Positions 8,832 through 18,762 of a stretch of DNA of 64,000 nucleotides are shown piece by piece. The notes under the pieces were generated by a model that did no database searches, was not told the origin of the DNA, and saw only the letters and a program-made list of their open reading frames with translations. The stretch is taken from assembly GCA_938743325.2 (NCBI GenBank), contig OW568873.1, positions 1-64,000 of the forward strand, in the 5' to 3' direction. A program made the translations under genes and the position numbers. The DNA comes from Pycnococcus provasolii. Its lineage: Eukaryota > Chlorophyta > Pseudoscourfieldiophyceae > Pseudoscourfieldiales > Pycnococcaceae. Position 1 is the stretch's first letter. Each line of letters starts with the position of its first letter.

Positions 8832-10703
8832 ATGAGGCCGCTCCTGCTCACCTTTCTTGTCACACTCGTCGCCACCGTCGTGCTTTACGTGCTCTTCTAC
8901 ACAAACAGCCTCAGGCGCGCGTACGTCGCGGCAGGTTTTGCGACGCCCGAACAGATCAACGCAGGCACGTGTCCACCACCTGCCGCATGTCCAGCAGCCA
9001 AGCCGTGTCCCGTCTGCCCGACGGAAAGCCAGGCGCAGACTGCGGCGAGGGAAATGGAAGCGTCGTTGGCCTCGGTCGCCATATCGACAACAGAGGCGAC
9101 CACGGATGCGCCGGCACCGATCCCGGCGGTTGTAGAAGGAGATGATTCTGACGGACCGGCTTGGCAAGTCACATCGAGCTTGGAATGTGGAAGAATCGTC
9201 AGCAAGCCGCAGCACTGGAGCCGAAAGGTGTGTGTCAAGCTCATTCAACCTACGCCGACGGGAACAACGTCCCAACCACCCTTGCCACCAACCGTACAAC
9301 TGCAAGTCGACATCGAAAAGACAGACTTGGAGTCTAAGGCAAAGAAAAGGGTATGCGGCGACTCGTTGCGTGCCATCTTGTACTGCGACACCGCGCGTGT
9401 CGCACCTTTTCTGTACGAGGAAATACCTGGGAAGTGCGGTGTGCACACGATGCACCTCACTGTTCCACCTGGCACTTGCGACTACAAGCTCGAGCTGCGA
9501 GTCGTGCACGTCGAGGGCGAAGGAATGGAAGAACCGACGTTCCCCATGCCGTTTCCCACGAACATTGGCGGAAACGAGTCACTGCGATACATTGGACCTC
9601 TTGTCGTCAACGCCGATGCTGGAATTCCTGGCACGCTTAACGTGCGCCCTAATGTCGCAGCGCTGTCAAAGTTCCGCTACCACGCGCTGCCGCAGTGCAA
9701 GAACACCGTTGGCGGGTACTGGGTTCGTCCGGCAAACCTCGATCTTGCCCCATTTTTCCCTCACGCGTGGGAATGGCGCGGGCACGACTGCCGCTACGAG
9801 CTTTACACGTCGATACGACTGAGGAAGTGCCTGCAGACAGGAAGGCGGACACTATTCATGGGTGAGAGCACGCTCGAGGCGGTGAAAGATGCCTTTTTCA
9901 AGCACTACCGCTGCGACGCCTCGTGCTCGCAGTGGCCAGAGGTGGTGCACAGCGGTGAGACGACCGTCGACAAGTTCGCGAAGTGGACGATAACTGGATC
10001 TTGTCACGGCCTTGACGAGTGCCTGCGCCGCGACCAGCCATGGCCTGAGCTCGCGAATACACAGAAGGGTGAGTTTCCGAACGTTTTCGTCGTGGGCGAG
10101 GGTGCCAATGACATGATGCGTGACACGTTCGACAGCTGGCGCGCGAATCTGCGCGAATTTTCGGATCGGCTTGAGAAAGCGAATTGGAGGGGAAAGCTCG
10201 TTTGGGTCACGGCGCCCACGCGCAACTACAAGTCCACCGGCGCGGAGATGCAGTGCTCATGCCACGGCAGCGAGCGACAAAGACAGCCTCAGTGCTTATG
10301 CGGCTCACTTCAAGGCGTGCTCGGCCAGATGAGGGAATCGAATAAGGGATTGTTCGCAAGCGTTGAACCTCGCACCAAGCTCGACGAGCCTGTGTACCAC
10401 ATGGTGCATGAGGTGACGATGCCGCGCTTCTTCAACACCTTTGAACGCACGCGTGAGGCGAATCGCATCGCGATCGAGCACTTCCGGAATACTCTGCCGG
10501 AAGACCGGTTCATATTCGTGGACATGCACGCAATCACCGAAGCGCTCGACGCGATGTATTGTATCGACGGTGTGCACTACCACTGCGACAAGCGCGACTT
10601 TGTCGATCGCAAGATGCTGGCATCCATGCCATGCCGTGGGTTGGGCAATGCCGTGGCTGCCAACGCGCTTGCAAACGCCATCTGCCACGGATCGACCGAC
10701 TAG
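8832..10703 (+). CDS. Type II membrane PC-esterase/GDSL-like protein (Golgi O-acyltransferase type)
   Basis: 623 aa. I chose the ATG at 8832 because it begins with a signal anchor (residues 3-22, LLLTFLVTLVATVVLYVLFY) after Arg-Pro; the frame stays open upstream but that is promoter sequence. A Cys/Pro/Thr-rich stalk (40-130) precedes a luminal region with paired cysteines. The C-terminal half has the SGNH/PC-esterase signatures GES (344-346), GxND (about 422-427) and DGVHYHCD (579-586), supplying the Ser, Asn and Asp/His positions of the family. Relatives such as TBL, Cas1p and NXPE-type proteins act on glycans in the Golgi, often as O-acetyltransferases or acylesterases. Substrate unknown. 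TGTAA follows 30 bases after the stop. Confidence 0.75.
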   Translation: MRPLLLTFLVTLVATVVLYVLFYTNSLRRAYVAAGFATPEQINAGTCPPPAACPAAKPCPVCPTESQAQTAAREMEASLASVAISTTEATTDAPAPIPAVVEGDDSDGPAWQVTSSLECGRIVSKPQHWSRKVCVKLIQPTPTGTTSQPPLPPTVQLQVDIEKTDLESKAKKRVCGDSLRAILYCDTARVAPFLYEEIPGKCGVHTMHLTVPPGTCDYKLELRVVHVEGEGMEEPTFPMPFPTNIGGNESLRYIGPLVVNADAGIPGTLNVRPNVAALSKFRYHALPQCKNTVGGYWVRPANLDLAPFFPHAWEWRGHDCRYELYTSIRLRKCLQTGRRTLFMGESTLEAVKDAFFKHYRCDASCSQWPEVVHSGETTVDKFAKWTITGSCHGLDECLRRDQPWPELANTQKGEFPNVFVVGEGANDMMRDTFDSWRANLREFSDRLEKANWRGKLVWVTAPTRNYKSTGAEMQCSCHGSERQRQPQCLCGSLQGVLGQMRESNKGLFASVEPRTKLDEPVYHMVHEVTMPRFFNTFERTREANRIAIEHFRNTLPEDRFIFVDMHAITEALDAMYCIDGVHYHCDKRDFVDRKMLASMPCRGLGNAVAANALANAICHGSTD

Positions 10704-10770
10704 TCTACGAGCGAAATCTTTGTTCAATTTGTTGTAAAAAAAAACGTGAACTAAATGTACAACAGGCTGG

Positions 10771-11919
10771 TTACAGTTTAAGCATGCGTCGAGCCGGCTC
10801 TGGCGTCGAGCCACCTTCTGTCCGACCACCTCCACCCGTCCCCGTTCTTGATCTCAGGTAGTCCCTGTGCGGCGTTGCGGAAGGCGGACGTTCGTACGGG
10901 CTCGGTGGGGGTGCATGTCGAGCAATGCGGCGTGCTGGCTCCTCAGCGATGTGCCACGGCCTCGTGCCTTCGCGCGTTGGTCGCTTCGCCCATCCTGATG
11001 ATACGGAACGTCGCTCGTTGACGGTGGGCGTGCGCCCGTATAACCTCGCCGTGCCGCGCACGGGAAGCGTCGCACTTGCGCGCAGGTGGTCCATCGGGTC
11101 TTTCGACCCAAACGCCGCGGCTTGGCCTGGTGGGCTCGGGATGAAACCGGGGGGAGGTCGAGGTGCGGCCGCCTGCCCGAGTGGCCTTGCACTCGACGGC
11201 CTCTGTCTGGAAGGCGACGCCGCCCCTGACGACGACGACGATGTGTGTTTTCCACTTGCAGCCTTCGCAGACGCCGGCCTGGCGCGATGTCCCGCCCCTG
11301 CCGACGACAAGCCTGCTCTTTGTCCGTCCGGGTTATTCTCGTCGAACGCTGTGAGTGGGAAAATCGGTATGGCGTGAGCGTGTGCCGACAACGGCAACCA
11401 CCCGACTATTGGCTTTTTCGTCTGCTTGCCGACGAGCGCCGACGAGGGACGCCTTGAGATGGAAGTTCGCCTGACAGGTTTCTTCGCTTCCGCGCCTTCT
11501 TCTTCTTCCGCTGGTGGCGGGTTGATGACAAATCGCGTCGGCACCATGTGCTTGATGAACTTCTCCCCATGCTGCAAGTCCGTCCTGACCTCGGAGAGTG
11601 CTGACGTCGTTCCGTCGACTTGCCGAAGTGCGTCAGATATCCAGTCGTGCACGGCATAGTGGCCTCCGAGAGGCTCCACTTCTCCCAATCTTTCTCTCTC
11701 TGCGCGCTTGAGGACTCTCTCCCTCCTTTCCCCAAGCTTAGGCTGCGCGACTCCTGTCTTGAAGTTTGCGACGGTGGCAGCCATCACCTGCCTGACCCTG
11801 ACTGCAACCATTTCCTCGGCGTCCCTCCGCCTCAGCAGCTGCGTAGTTTTCTCTCCCCCCATGGACGGCGACAGTCCGGCTTGCGTGCCGACGCATACGT
11901 CGTCGAGGTGCAGCTCCAT
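10771..11919 (-). CDS. Low-complexity protein, function unknown
   Basis: 382 aa from the ATG at 11919 (MELHLDD). The frame remains open upstream through an Asn-rich stretch but has no ATG there. Residues 30-130 look folded, with predicted helices around RRRDAEEMVAVRVRQVMAA and HYAVHDWISDALRQVDGTTS. The rest is Arg, Ser, Pro and Ala rich and likely disordered, with several short RPSSA-type motifs. Some ciliary and microtubule-associated proteins look like this, but no domain is recognisable. The stop codon is itself inside a TGTAA signal. Convergent with the esterase gene (67 bp). Confidence 0.7.
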   Translation of the reverse strand: MELHLDDVCVGTQAGLSPSMGGEKTTQLLRRRDAEEMVAVRVRQVMAATVANFKTGVAQPKLGERRERVLKRAERERLGEVEPLGGHYAVHDWISDALRQVDGTTSALSEVRTDLQHGEKFIKHMVPTRFVINPPPAEEEEGAEAKKPVRRTSISRRPSSALVGKQTKKPIVGWLPLSAHAHAIPIFPLTAFDENNPDGQRAGLSSAGAGHRARPASAKAASGKHTSSSSSGAASPSRQRPSSARPLGQAAAPRPPPGFIPSPPGQAAAFGSKDPMDHLRASATLPVRGTARLYGRTPTVNERRSVSSGWAKRPTREGTRPWHIAEEPARRIARHAPPPSPYERPPSATPHRDYLRSRTGTGGGGRTEGGSTPEPARRMLKL

Positions 11920-12615
11920 CGTCGCGTTGTTGTTGTTGTTGTTGTTGTTGTCGTTGTTGTCGAGGTGGAGGCGAGGTTGTTGTTGGGTCGTCACGTGACC
12001 CGAGACACACAGGCGGTCGGGGAGGACGAGGACGAGGACCGGGCGACGACTCCGGGGAGCGATGACAGATGCAGGGACAGATGGGGCGACGCACAGAACA
12101 AGCAGACGAAAGGAAAGGTCAACGCGATGCTAACGCGATCATAACGCGATGCTTCTACGCGATGCGAGAGTTGGCGCCTCTGCACCTGCAATTTGGTGCA
12201 GCAGTGCATCCCCACGCTTTCACCTGACATGCCTGAAATCTGCCCTTCCCTTTCCCGCCTCCTTTGGGATTTTCACTTTTCGCCTCGAGGCCTTCCCTTC
12301 TTCCCCCCTTCCTTTTCAGCCCTTCCCTTCCCTTTCTTCCCCCCTTGCCCCTTCCCTTGCCCATGCCGTGATTGATTTCCGTTTCCCGCCCTCCTCCTCC
12401 CGTTCAGCCCTCCCCCTTCCCCCGACCAAATACGGCCCGGCCCTGCCCTTCCCTTCCCATATCACACAACCACAACCAACACGCCCCATCACTCGCTACG
12501 CCATCACTAAGCACGCCATCAATAAGCACTCACTTACCTCTGCTTGCTTTTTGACTCATCCAGCTAACGGAAACCGCATTCTTCTTCTTCTCCGCACGTA
12601 TCCGAACAAAGCAAC
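11920..12615. promoter_or_regulatory. Divergent promoter region, unknown protein / MCM2
   Basis: A 696-bp spacer with no gene. A GTTGTT microsatellite occupies about 11927-11965. CT-rich tracts (CCCTTCCCTT type) fill 12240-12460 on the MCM2 side. Small direct repeats of the ACGCGAT type occur near 12120-12165. Confidence 0.5.
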
Positions 12616-15456
12616 ATGTCGTCCCGCGACAACTCGCAAGGCGATGAAGTGATGGAAAATGACAGGTCCTCGTCAGGGGCGGACCCGTTCTCGCAGGGCG
12701 TTAACAGGCAAAACGAGGATGGCGATGACGACCGCGAGGAGCGCGTCGTCGACGACGACGACGTCGACGTCGAGGAGGAGGAGGAGGAGGGGGAAGACCT
12801 CATGGACATGAACCAGATGCGCGAGGACTACCGCGCGATCGACGCGATGGACCACTACGGCGAAGAGGGCATCGACGACGCGTTCGCCGATCAGAGGAGT
12901 GAAGGCCAGCTCGCGGTTGATAGGCGCGCGGCGGATGTCGAGCTCGACAGGCGTGACCGACGCAGGGCACGCGGGCAGAGGCTTCCGGGTGCTCTCGCGG
13001 CGGGCGACGAGGAGGACGACGTCGAGGAGGCGAGGCGTGCGCGTCGTCGACGACGCGCACTTGCGGGTGGCGACATGGGAGGACTTGGGGGCTACGGAAT
13101 TTTCGGCGATGACGAAGACGAGGAGGGTGACATGCCCGTGAACCTGCAGAACTACCGCGGCAAGCTCAGCGACTGGATCGACACGGCACCCGTTCAGCGT
13201 GAGGTGAAGAAGAACTTCATGCGGTTCCTCAAGACGTACGTCGCCCAAGAGCAGTCGCCCAAGCCGTTCTACCCCATGCAGGCAAACGCCATGTGCCGTG
13301 CCAACTTGGCAAGCCTCGAGGTGAGCTACATGCACCTCAGCCATGCCGAGCCCGTTCTGAGTATCTGGGTCGCCGACGTCCCCAAAAAGATGCTTGCTCT
13401 GTTCGGCGAGGTGGCGAAGGAGTTCGTGCTGTCCATCTTCCCGCGCTACGACGAGATTCACGACGCCATCTACGTGCGCGTGAAAGACCTTCCCATCAGC
13501 GATGCGCTGCGCGACATTCGCCAGGTGCATCTCAACGTGCTCGTCAAGACGTCCGGCGTCGTCACGAGGCGCACGAATGTGCTCCCTCAGGTGCACACGG
13601 CATACTTCACGTGCATGAAGTGCCAGCGCGTGAACGGACCTTTCCACCAGGACACTGACCACGAGATTGCCCCGAGCGCTTGCATTGCGTGCCAGAGCCG
13701 CGGGCCGTTCGAGTTGAACGCGGCTCAGACGACGTACCGCAACTTCCAGAAAATCACGCTGCAGGAACCGCCGAACAAGGTGCCTCCCGGTCGCCTTCCT
13801 CGAACCAAGGAGGTGACGCTCGTGCACGACCTCATCGACAACTGCCGCCCTGGCGAGGAAATTGAGCTCACCGGTATCTACACAAACGCATTCGACGCCT
13901 CGCTGAACACCAAGCTCGGGTTCCCCGTGTTCTCCACGGTCATCGAGGCGAATCACATCCACAAGGTTGACGACGTGCCCGGCACAGGGCGCTTCGGCGG
14001 AGACAGCCGGTTGAGTGACGCCGATCGTGAGGAAATGGCGCAGCTGAGCCGCGATCCGAAGATTGGCGCGAAGATCCTGCGTTCGATCGCACCGTCCATC
14101 TACGGGCACCACCACGTCAAGGCGGCGATCGCACTGAGCCTGTTCGGTGGACAGGAGAAGGTTCACGGCAAGCACCGCGTGCGTGGAGACATCAACATCC
14201 TCCTTCTTGGAGATCCCGGAACGGCAAAGAGCCAATTCCTCAAGTACGTCGAAAAGGTGTCCTCGCGGGCCGTGTACACGACGGGCAAGGGTGCGTCTGC
14301 CGTTGGCCTGACGGCGTCCGTGCACAAAGACTCCATCACACGTGAGTGGACTCTCGAGGGTGGCGCGCTTGTTATGGCGGACCGCGGCACCTGCCTCATT
14401 GATGAGTTCGACAAGATGAACGAGCAGGACCGTGTGTCGATCCACGAGGCGATGGAGCAGCAGAGCATCTCCATTTCCAAGGCTGGCATTGTCACCAGCC
14501 TTCAGGCGCGCTGCGCGGTGGTGGCTGCGGCGAACCCCATCGGAGGTCGCTACAACCCATCGATCGCATTCCACGAGAACGTCGAGCTCACGGAACCCAT
14601 TTTGTCGCGCTTTGACTGTCTATGCGTGATTCGGGACACCGTGGACCCCAGCACAGACGAGCGCCTTGCTCGCTTCGTTGTCGAGAGCCATGCAGCAAAT
14701 CACCCCGTGACGCTCGAGGAAGGTGCGGCACCAACTACCGTGCCATCATCCGCGCCGGAGCAGACGGCTGCTGAGGGCGCAACGCCTCAGACTGCCACGC
14801 GCGGCGGCGCAGGAAGCGCGGAGGGTGACTTGCCGACGGACATGCTCGATATGGAGACGCTCAAGAAGTACATCCTTTACGCGAAGAGCCAGGCTGCGCC
14901 AAAGCTGTCGGAGGCGGACGTGGAAAAGCTCGCGAACGTATATGCCGAGCTGCGCCGCGAGTCGGCTAACGGCCACGGTGCTCCCATCGCCGTTCGCCAC
15001 CTCGAGTCGATGATTCGCATGGCCGAGGCGCACGCGCGCATGCACCTTCGATCGCACGTGACGGATACGGACGTCGACTTCGCTATCCGTATCATGCTCG
15101 AGTCCTTCATCGGCACGCAGAAGTACGGCGCACAGGCGAGCCTGACGCGCCGATTCCGCCGATTCCTCAACAAGGCACGGGAGCGCGACGATGTGTGCCT
15201 ACACGCACTTCGCGAACTTATGCACTGGCGCCGCGTCATGGATTCGCGCGACCCGAATTCCGCGATCAACCTGACGCAGGCGACGCCCGAACGCCCCACT
15301 GTCGCGGTGGGCGTCGCAGACTTTGAGAGCAAGCTGCGCGAGTGTGCGGTTGGCGCGGAGGATGCTGCTGCGTTCTACGACAGCGCAGCTTTCAAGCGAG
15401 CGGGATACGTGTTTGACCACCAGCGCCGTGAAATTCGCTTCCAGCAAACGGCATGA
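12616..15456 (+). CDS. MCM2: DNA replication licensing helicase subunit MCM2
   Basis: 946 aa in one uninterrupted frame. The acidic N-terminus contains GEDLMDMNQMREDYRAIDAM, which matches the MCM2-specific N-terminal region. A C4 zinc finger (CMKC...CIAC) lies near residues 335-365. The AAA+ core has Walker A GDPGTAKSQ at 532-540, Walker B LIDEFDKMN near 595-605 and the arginine-finger motif LSRFD, followed by the winged-helix C-terminus. MCM2 is one of six subunits of the replicative helicase loaded at origins, and it also binds histones through its N-terminus. The size is normal. A dense antisense frame lies opposite it but is only a codon-bias shadow. Convergent with the fasciclin gene. 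Confidence 0.97.
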   Translation: MSSRDNSQGDEVMENDRSSSGADPFSQGVNRQNEDGDDDREERVVDDDDVDVEEEEEEGEDLMDMNQMREDYRAIDAMDHYGEEGIDDAFADQRSEGQLAVDRRAADVELDRRDRRRARGQRLPGALAAGDEEDDVEEARRARRRRRALAGGDMGGLGGYGIFGDDEDEEGDMPVNLQNYRGKLSDWIDTAPVQREVKKNFMRFLKTYVAQEQSPKPFYPMQANAMCRANLASLEVSYMHLSHAEPVLSIWVADVPKKMLALFGEVAKEFVLSIFPRYDEIHDAIYVRVKDLPISDALRDIRQVHLNVLVKTSGVVTRRTNVLPQVHTAYFTCMKCQRVNGPFHQDTDHEIAPSACIACQSRGPFELNAAQTTYRNFQKITLQEPPNKVPPGRLPRTKEVTLVHDLIDNCRPGEEIELTGIYTNAFDASLNTKLGFPVFSTVIEANHIHKVDDVPGTGRFGGDSRLSDADREEMAQLSRDPKIGAKILRSIAPSIYGHHHVKAAIALSLFGGQEKVHGKHRVRGDINILLLGDPGTAKSQFLKYVEKVSSRAVYTTGKGASAVGLTASVHKDSITREWTLEGGALVMADRGTCLIDEFDKMNEQDRVSIHEAMEQQSISISKAGIVTSLQARCAVVAAANPIGGRYNPSIAFHENVELTEPILSRFDCLCVIRDTVDPSTDERLARFVVESHAANHPVTLEEGAAPTTVPSSAPEQTAAEGATPQTATRGGAGSAEGDLPTDMLDMETLKKYILYAKSQAAPKLSEADVEKLANVYAELRRESANGHGAPIAVRHLESMIRMAEAHARMHLRSHVTDTDVDFAIRIMLESFIGTQKYGAQASLTRRFRRFLNKARERDDVCLHALRELMHWRRVMDSRDPNSAINLTQATPERPTVAVGVADFESKLRECAVGAEDAAAFYDSAAFKRAGYVFDHQRREIRFQQTA

Positions 15457-15721
15457 GATGATTCTTTGAGTGAGAGGATGCTGATTGGAAGAAACGGGTG
15501 AAGTGAAAAGTGTGGAGAGAGTGAGTTAGGAGGAGGGGAATGCTTTAGAGCTTGATTTGTGTGAAGAAAAGAAAAAAGAATGGTTGACTCTAAAAATAAA
15601 AAGGAATTTGGTGCAGTGCTTTTCTTCGTCCGATCGTTTCTCGCGCAAATCCTCGCGCATCGCGTTTTGTTTTCTTCAAAGTCAGGTTTTTATTTGGAAT
15701 GCTGCTGTGGTTTTCTTGTGT

Positions 15722-18316
15722 TTACGCCACGAGTGCTGCGCCTACGACCACTAACACTGCAGTCGTGGCACGATCCATGCCTGCGGACGATGTTTGGATG
15801 TCAGTCGGAGCCTTCGTAGTCACCACCTTCACCTGAGCTTTCGTGGTTGTCGTCATCTTCGTGGTCGTTGTTGTCGTCATCGCCGTCGTCGTCGGCGCCG
15901 CGGGCGTTGTCGTGGGAGCAGGTGCTGCGGAACTGGTCACTGCCAACTTCTGTCCTTCGGAACAGTGAGAACCAATCTCGCAAGCATAGTAAACGGGAAC
16001 CTTGTCAATTGTCACCTTAAGAGGGCTGGTATCTCCAAGCATTTTCGCATTTGTAAAGTCGCATTTTTCAAACGCCTCCTTGCTCGCCATCTCGTAAACA
16101 TTGTGACGGCCTGTCCATTCGAAAACAAGTGTCGTTCCCAACTCAGCCGTCATCGAGCGAGCGTTGGCGTTGTCGTACAATCCAATGTAGTCAATCTGCA
16201 CTTCCTTCGGAGCCGAAGGCGCCGGTGGAGGGGAAATCAAGCCGCTGACGCCATGAATCACGGCGCCCATTTCATTTGGTCCATTTGGGGCACCGACCAT
16301 ATTGATGTATGCCGGAAGAATGATGACGTCGGATCCAAAGTTCATCAGCATCTCATTGGAATCCTTGCTGAGTACCATCTCACTTCCACCGGCCATTTTC
16401 ACCGACGTGGTTGGACTGCCGACGTCGTAGCTCATAACCATCGCGTCAGGCATGACATGGTTCAAGAGAAGCGCCTTCACCGCCTCTTCGCCATTGGCTG
16501 ACAACAGCATACTAGCAACCTCCTTGGCGCTCATGGCTGCCATCTGCTCGCCAGACGCCGCGTTGGACAGTTCGGCGCGGAATGCGTCGTCAGTCGGAAG
16601 GAACAGCGTGTACGAGCCTTTCAATGCGCCAATTGTACTCACAAGTCCAGTCATGGTAAGCAGCTCGGTTGCCACGGTGAATGTTGACTTCACCACGTCA
16701 ACTGCAGTGGGCAGGTCTGTTGAAACACCGCGCTCGTTGAGCTTGTTCATGAGAAAGATGCGATCTTCGCATTCACCCTCGATTTTCGGGCATGCCTTCA
16801 TCGTCATCGTGGCGAGCAGGCTGCGAGCAAGGACATTCTTGCCCAACTTCATGTAAAGCTCGCCGAGATAGCCGAGTGCGCCTGTGTGAAGCGGGCTCAG
16901 TTGAAGAGCGCGCTTGTAGTAGATCTCCGACTTGACCAAATCGGGCGTTGTCATGTTGCGAGTGATGAATCCGAGGATGTTGTAGTTGTTCGCGTCGAAC
17001 TCTGTGCTCGCCTCCTTGCCTCCCGCGGCGTGCGACGTGCACTCGAGGATGCGGTGAAGCATGCTGATCGCCTTCTTGCTTTCGCCACCCTCGTGCACCT
17101 TGAGCGCATCCATCCATGTCGATCCCGTCGGACACGTTTCGAACGAAGGGTGTGTGATACCAGTCACGTAAATCCCCGCGCCGGAAATGTCCATGTGAGC
17201 AGTTGGCATGACGCGGAGCATGGTAAGAAACGGGATAAAGTTATCCGCATCGATTCCAGTCACGTTGAACATGAAACCCTTGATCTCGCCAAGGGACTTC
17301 CCTTCCGGGGTTTTGCCAACAATGACGTCGCTCGCCTTCGATTCCTTCTTAAGGAATGCCGTCACGACAGCCTCAGTCACTTTCTCGGCGCCCATTCCAT
17401 ACACGAGCAGTGTGCCGTGCACAGCACGCGTGGCTGCGGCACTATCCAGGTCGACAGACGTCGATTCCACCGCGACGATGGACGTCACAGGAACGCCCTC
17501 AGCTTTCAGAGATTCAAGCATCTTCCCCTTGTTGGATTCCTTGACCAACTCCGCGGCAATCATCGTGGCATCGGACGCGTCCACGGCAACAATCTGGAAG
17601 TCCACCTTCACGCCCGAAGCGAGGAGACTGCGGCGTCGCGAAACCTCGCTTACGTCCAGGATCTGCACCAAGTTCGGTTCTCCACCGAACGTTTTCGCAA
17701 CACCTGACTTGAAGTTAGCCTCGTCGAATGTCTCCACGGTGACGCCGCCTAACGTCACCGACGATTTTGCAACGAAGCCTGTAGTCGCCACTACAGGTGC
17801 AGCAGCAGTAGTCGTGATCGCTGCGGCAGTCGTCGTCGCCGCAGCAGTCGTCGTCGCCACGGCCGTCGTCGTCGTCGCCGCGGCCGTTGTCGTCGTCGTC
17901 GCCGCGGCCGTCGTCGTCGTCGCCGCGGCCGTCGTGGCCACCGTAATCGGCGCGCCTGTCGTGGCAACAGACTGAGTCGCTACAGTCGTAGTCGGGGTCG
18001 CCGTCGTCGTCGTTGTAGTAGTCGGGGCCTCCGTCGTCGTTGTAGTAGTCGGGGCCTCCGTCGTTGTTGTAGTAGTCGGGGTCTCCGTCGTCGTTGTAGT
18101 AGTCGGGGCCTCCGTCGTCGTCGTTGTAGTAGTCGGGGCCATCGTCGTCGTCGTCGTTGGTGGTGGCGGCGAGTACGTCGGAGTCGGAGTCGGTTGGTAA
18201 GTTGACGGTCCTGCGCTCGGTGGCGCGGGAACACCAAGCACGCTGGCAAAAAGCAGCACGGCCACCATAGCGTGGCGGCTCGAGGCGGCCATGTTCATGC
18301 AAGCGGACATCCTCAT
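15722..18316 (-). CDS. Secreted, probably GPI-anchored fasciclin/cupredoxin protein with Thr-rich stalks
   Basis: 864 aa from the ATG at 18316. The order is: signal peptide (to about residue 30); mucin-like Thr-rich segment made of TEAPTTTTTT-type repeats (about 45-165); SEA-like region around RRRSLLASGVKVDFQIVAV; TPR-like helices including YYKRALQLSPLHTGALGYLG; one fasciclin domain (about 534-700) with YTLFLPTDDAF; a phytocyanin-like domain (704-793); a second Thr-rich stalk; and a hydrophobic C-terminal tail suited to GPI anchoring. Copper ligands appear intact and stellacyanin-like: His738, Cys779, His784 and Gln789. I infer a cell-surface adhesion or matrix protein. It is one of only two places where neighbours share a strand, the GNAT gene being upstream. 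Confidence 0.85.
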   Translation of the reverse strand: MRMSACMNMAASSRHAMVAVLLFASVLGVPAPPSAGPSTYQPTPTPTYSPPPPTTTTTMAPTTTTTTTEAPTTTTTTETPTTTTTTEAPTTTTTTEAPTTTTTTTATPTTTVATQSVATTGAPITVATTAAATTTTAAATTTTTAAATTTTAVATTTAAATTTAAAITTTAAAPVVATTGFVAKSSVTLGGVTVETFDEANFKSGVAKTFGGEPNLVQILDVSEVSRRRSLLASGVKVDFQIVAVDASDATMIAAELVKESNKGKMLESLKAEGVPVTSIVAVESTSVDLDSAAATRAVHGTLLVYGMGAEKVTEAVVTAFLKKESKASDVIVGKTPEGKSLGEIKGFMFNVTGIDADNFIPFLTMLRVMPTAHMDISGAGIYVTGITHPSFETCPTGSTWMDALKVHEGGESKKAISMLHRILECTSHAAGGKEASTEFDANNYNILGFITRNMTTPDLVKSEIYYKRALQLSPLHTGALGYLGELYMKLGKNVLARSLLATMTMKACPKIEGECEDRIFLMNKLNERGVSTDLPTAVDVVKSTFTVATELLTMTGLVSTIGALKGSYTLFLPTDDAFRAELSNAASGEQMAAMSAKEVASMLLSANGEEAVKALLLNHVMPDAMVMSYDVGSPTTSVKMAGGSEMVLSKDSNEMLMNFGSDVIILPAYINMVGAPNGPNEMGAVIHGVSGLISPPPAPSAPKEVQIDYIGLYDNANARSMTAELGTTLVFEWTGRHNVYEMASKEAFEKCDFTNAKMLGDTSPLKVTIDKVPVYYACEIGSHCSEGQKLAVTSSAAPAPTTTPAAPTTTAMTTTTTTKMTTTTKAQVKVVTTKAPTDIQTSSAGMDRATTAVLVVVGAALVA

Positions 18317-18762
18317 GGGTAAGTTGTGTGGTTGTGTTTTGATCGCGTGACGGCAGCGTATGGGGGGGGCGACGTGTTCTAAAAGCGGTGGCCCTGGGAG
18401 GGTCTTGTGGCTCAGAGCGAGTTGCGGCCTCTGACGCCCAGGCTGGCTCGGAAAATGTGGATGACAAAAAGCGAATGGGGGCGAAGGAGATCTCTTGGCC
18501 AGAAACAGAAAAAAACTCAAAAAAGTGCCCCTGAAGCTCGCGGCCAGACACTTGACCACCCTAATCATCGGGATGCAACACCGGTGGATTGCGCGAAAGC
18601 CGCGAAGTCGCGAACTGACTACTACGAGCGCCATGTAAAAATTTTATTTGGCAGTACTACATACAAACGGCACTGCTGAATGGGCTGAATGGTGAATGTG
18701 CAAGGTGTATGAAGTAAAGTACATTATTCCATTACTGATTGAGCAACCACATGTGAAGTTCG
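18317..18762. promoter_or_regulatory. Same-strand spacer between GNAT 3' end and fasciclin promoter
   Basis: This 446-bp spacer holds the fasciclin promoter and the 3' UTR of the upstream GNAT gene, including a dispersed repeat copy at 18666-18743. A plus-strand open stretch at 18407-18679 has no ATG and coding-unlike composition, so I do not call a gene. Confidence 0.45.
18666..18743 (-). repeat. 3'-end dispersed repeat, copy D
   Basis: Read on the minus strand it begins CTCAATCAGTAATGGA, continues through TGTACTTTACTTCATACA and ends with CATTCA-rich sequence and GCAGTGCCGTT. It aligns with copies B and C along their whole length and lies in sense orientation just downstream of the GNAT stop codon. 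Confidence 0.75.

Noticed and set aside
12673-14574. 633-codon open frame antisense to MCM2
   Set aside because: It mirrors the strong GC third-position bias of MCM2 and has no recognisable domain; MCM2 itself is unambiguous.
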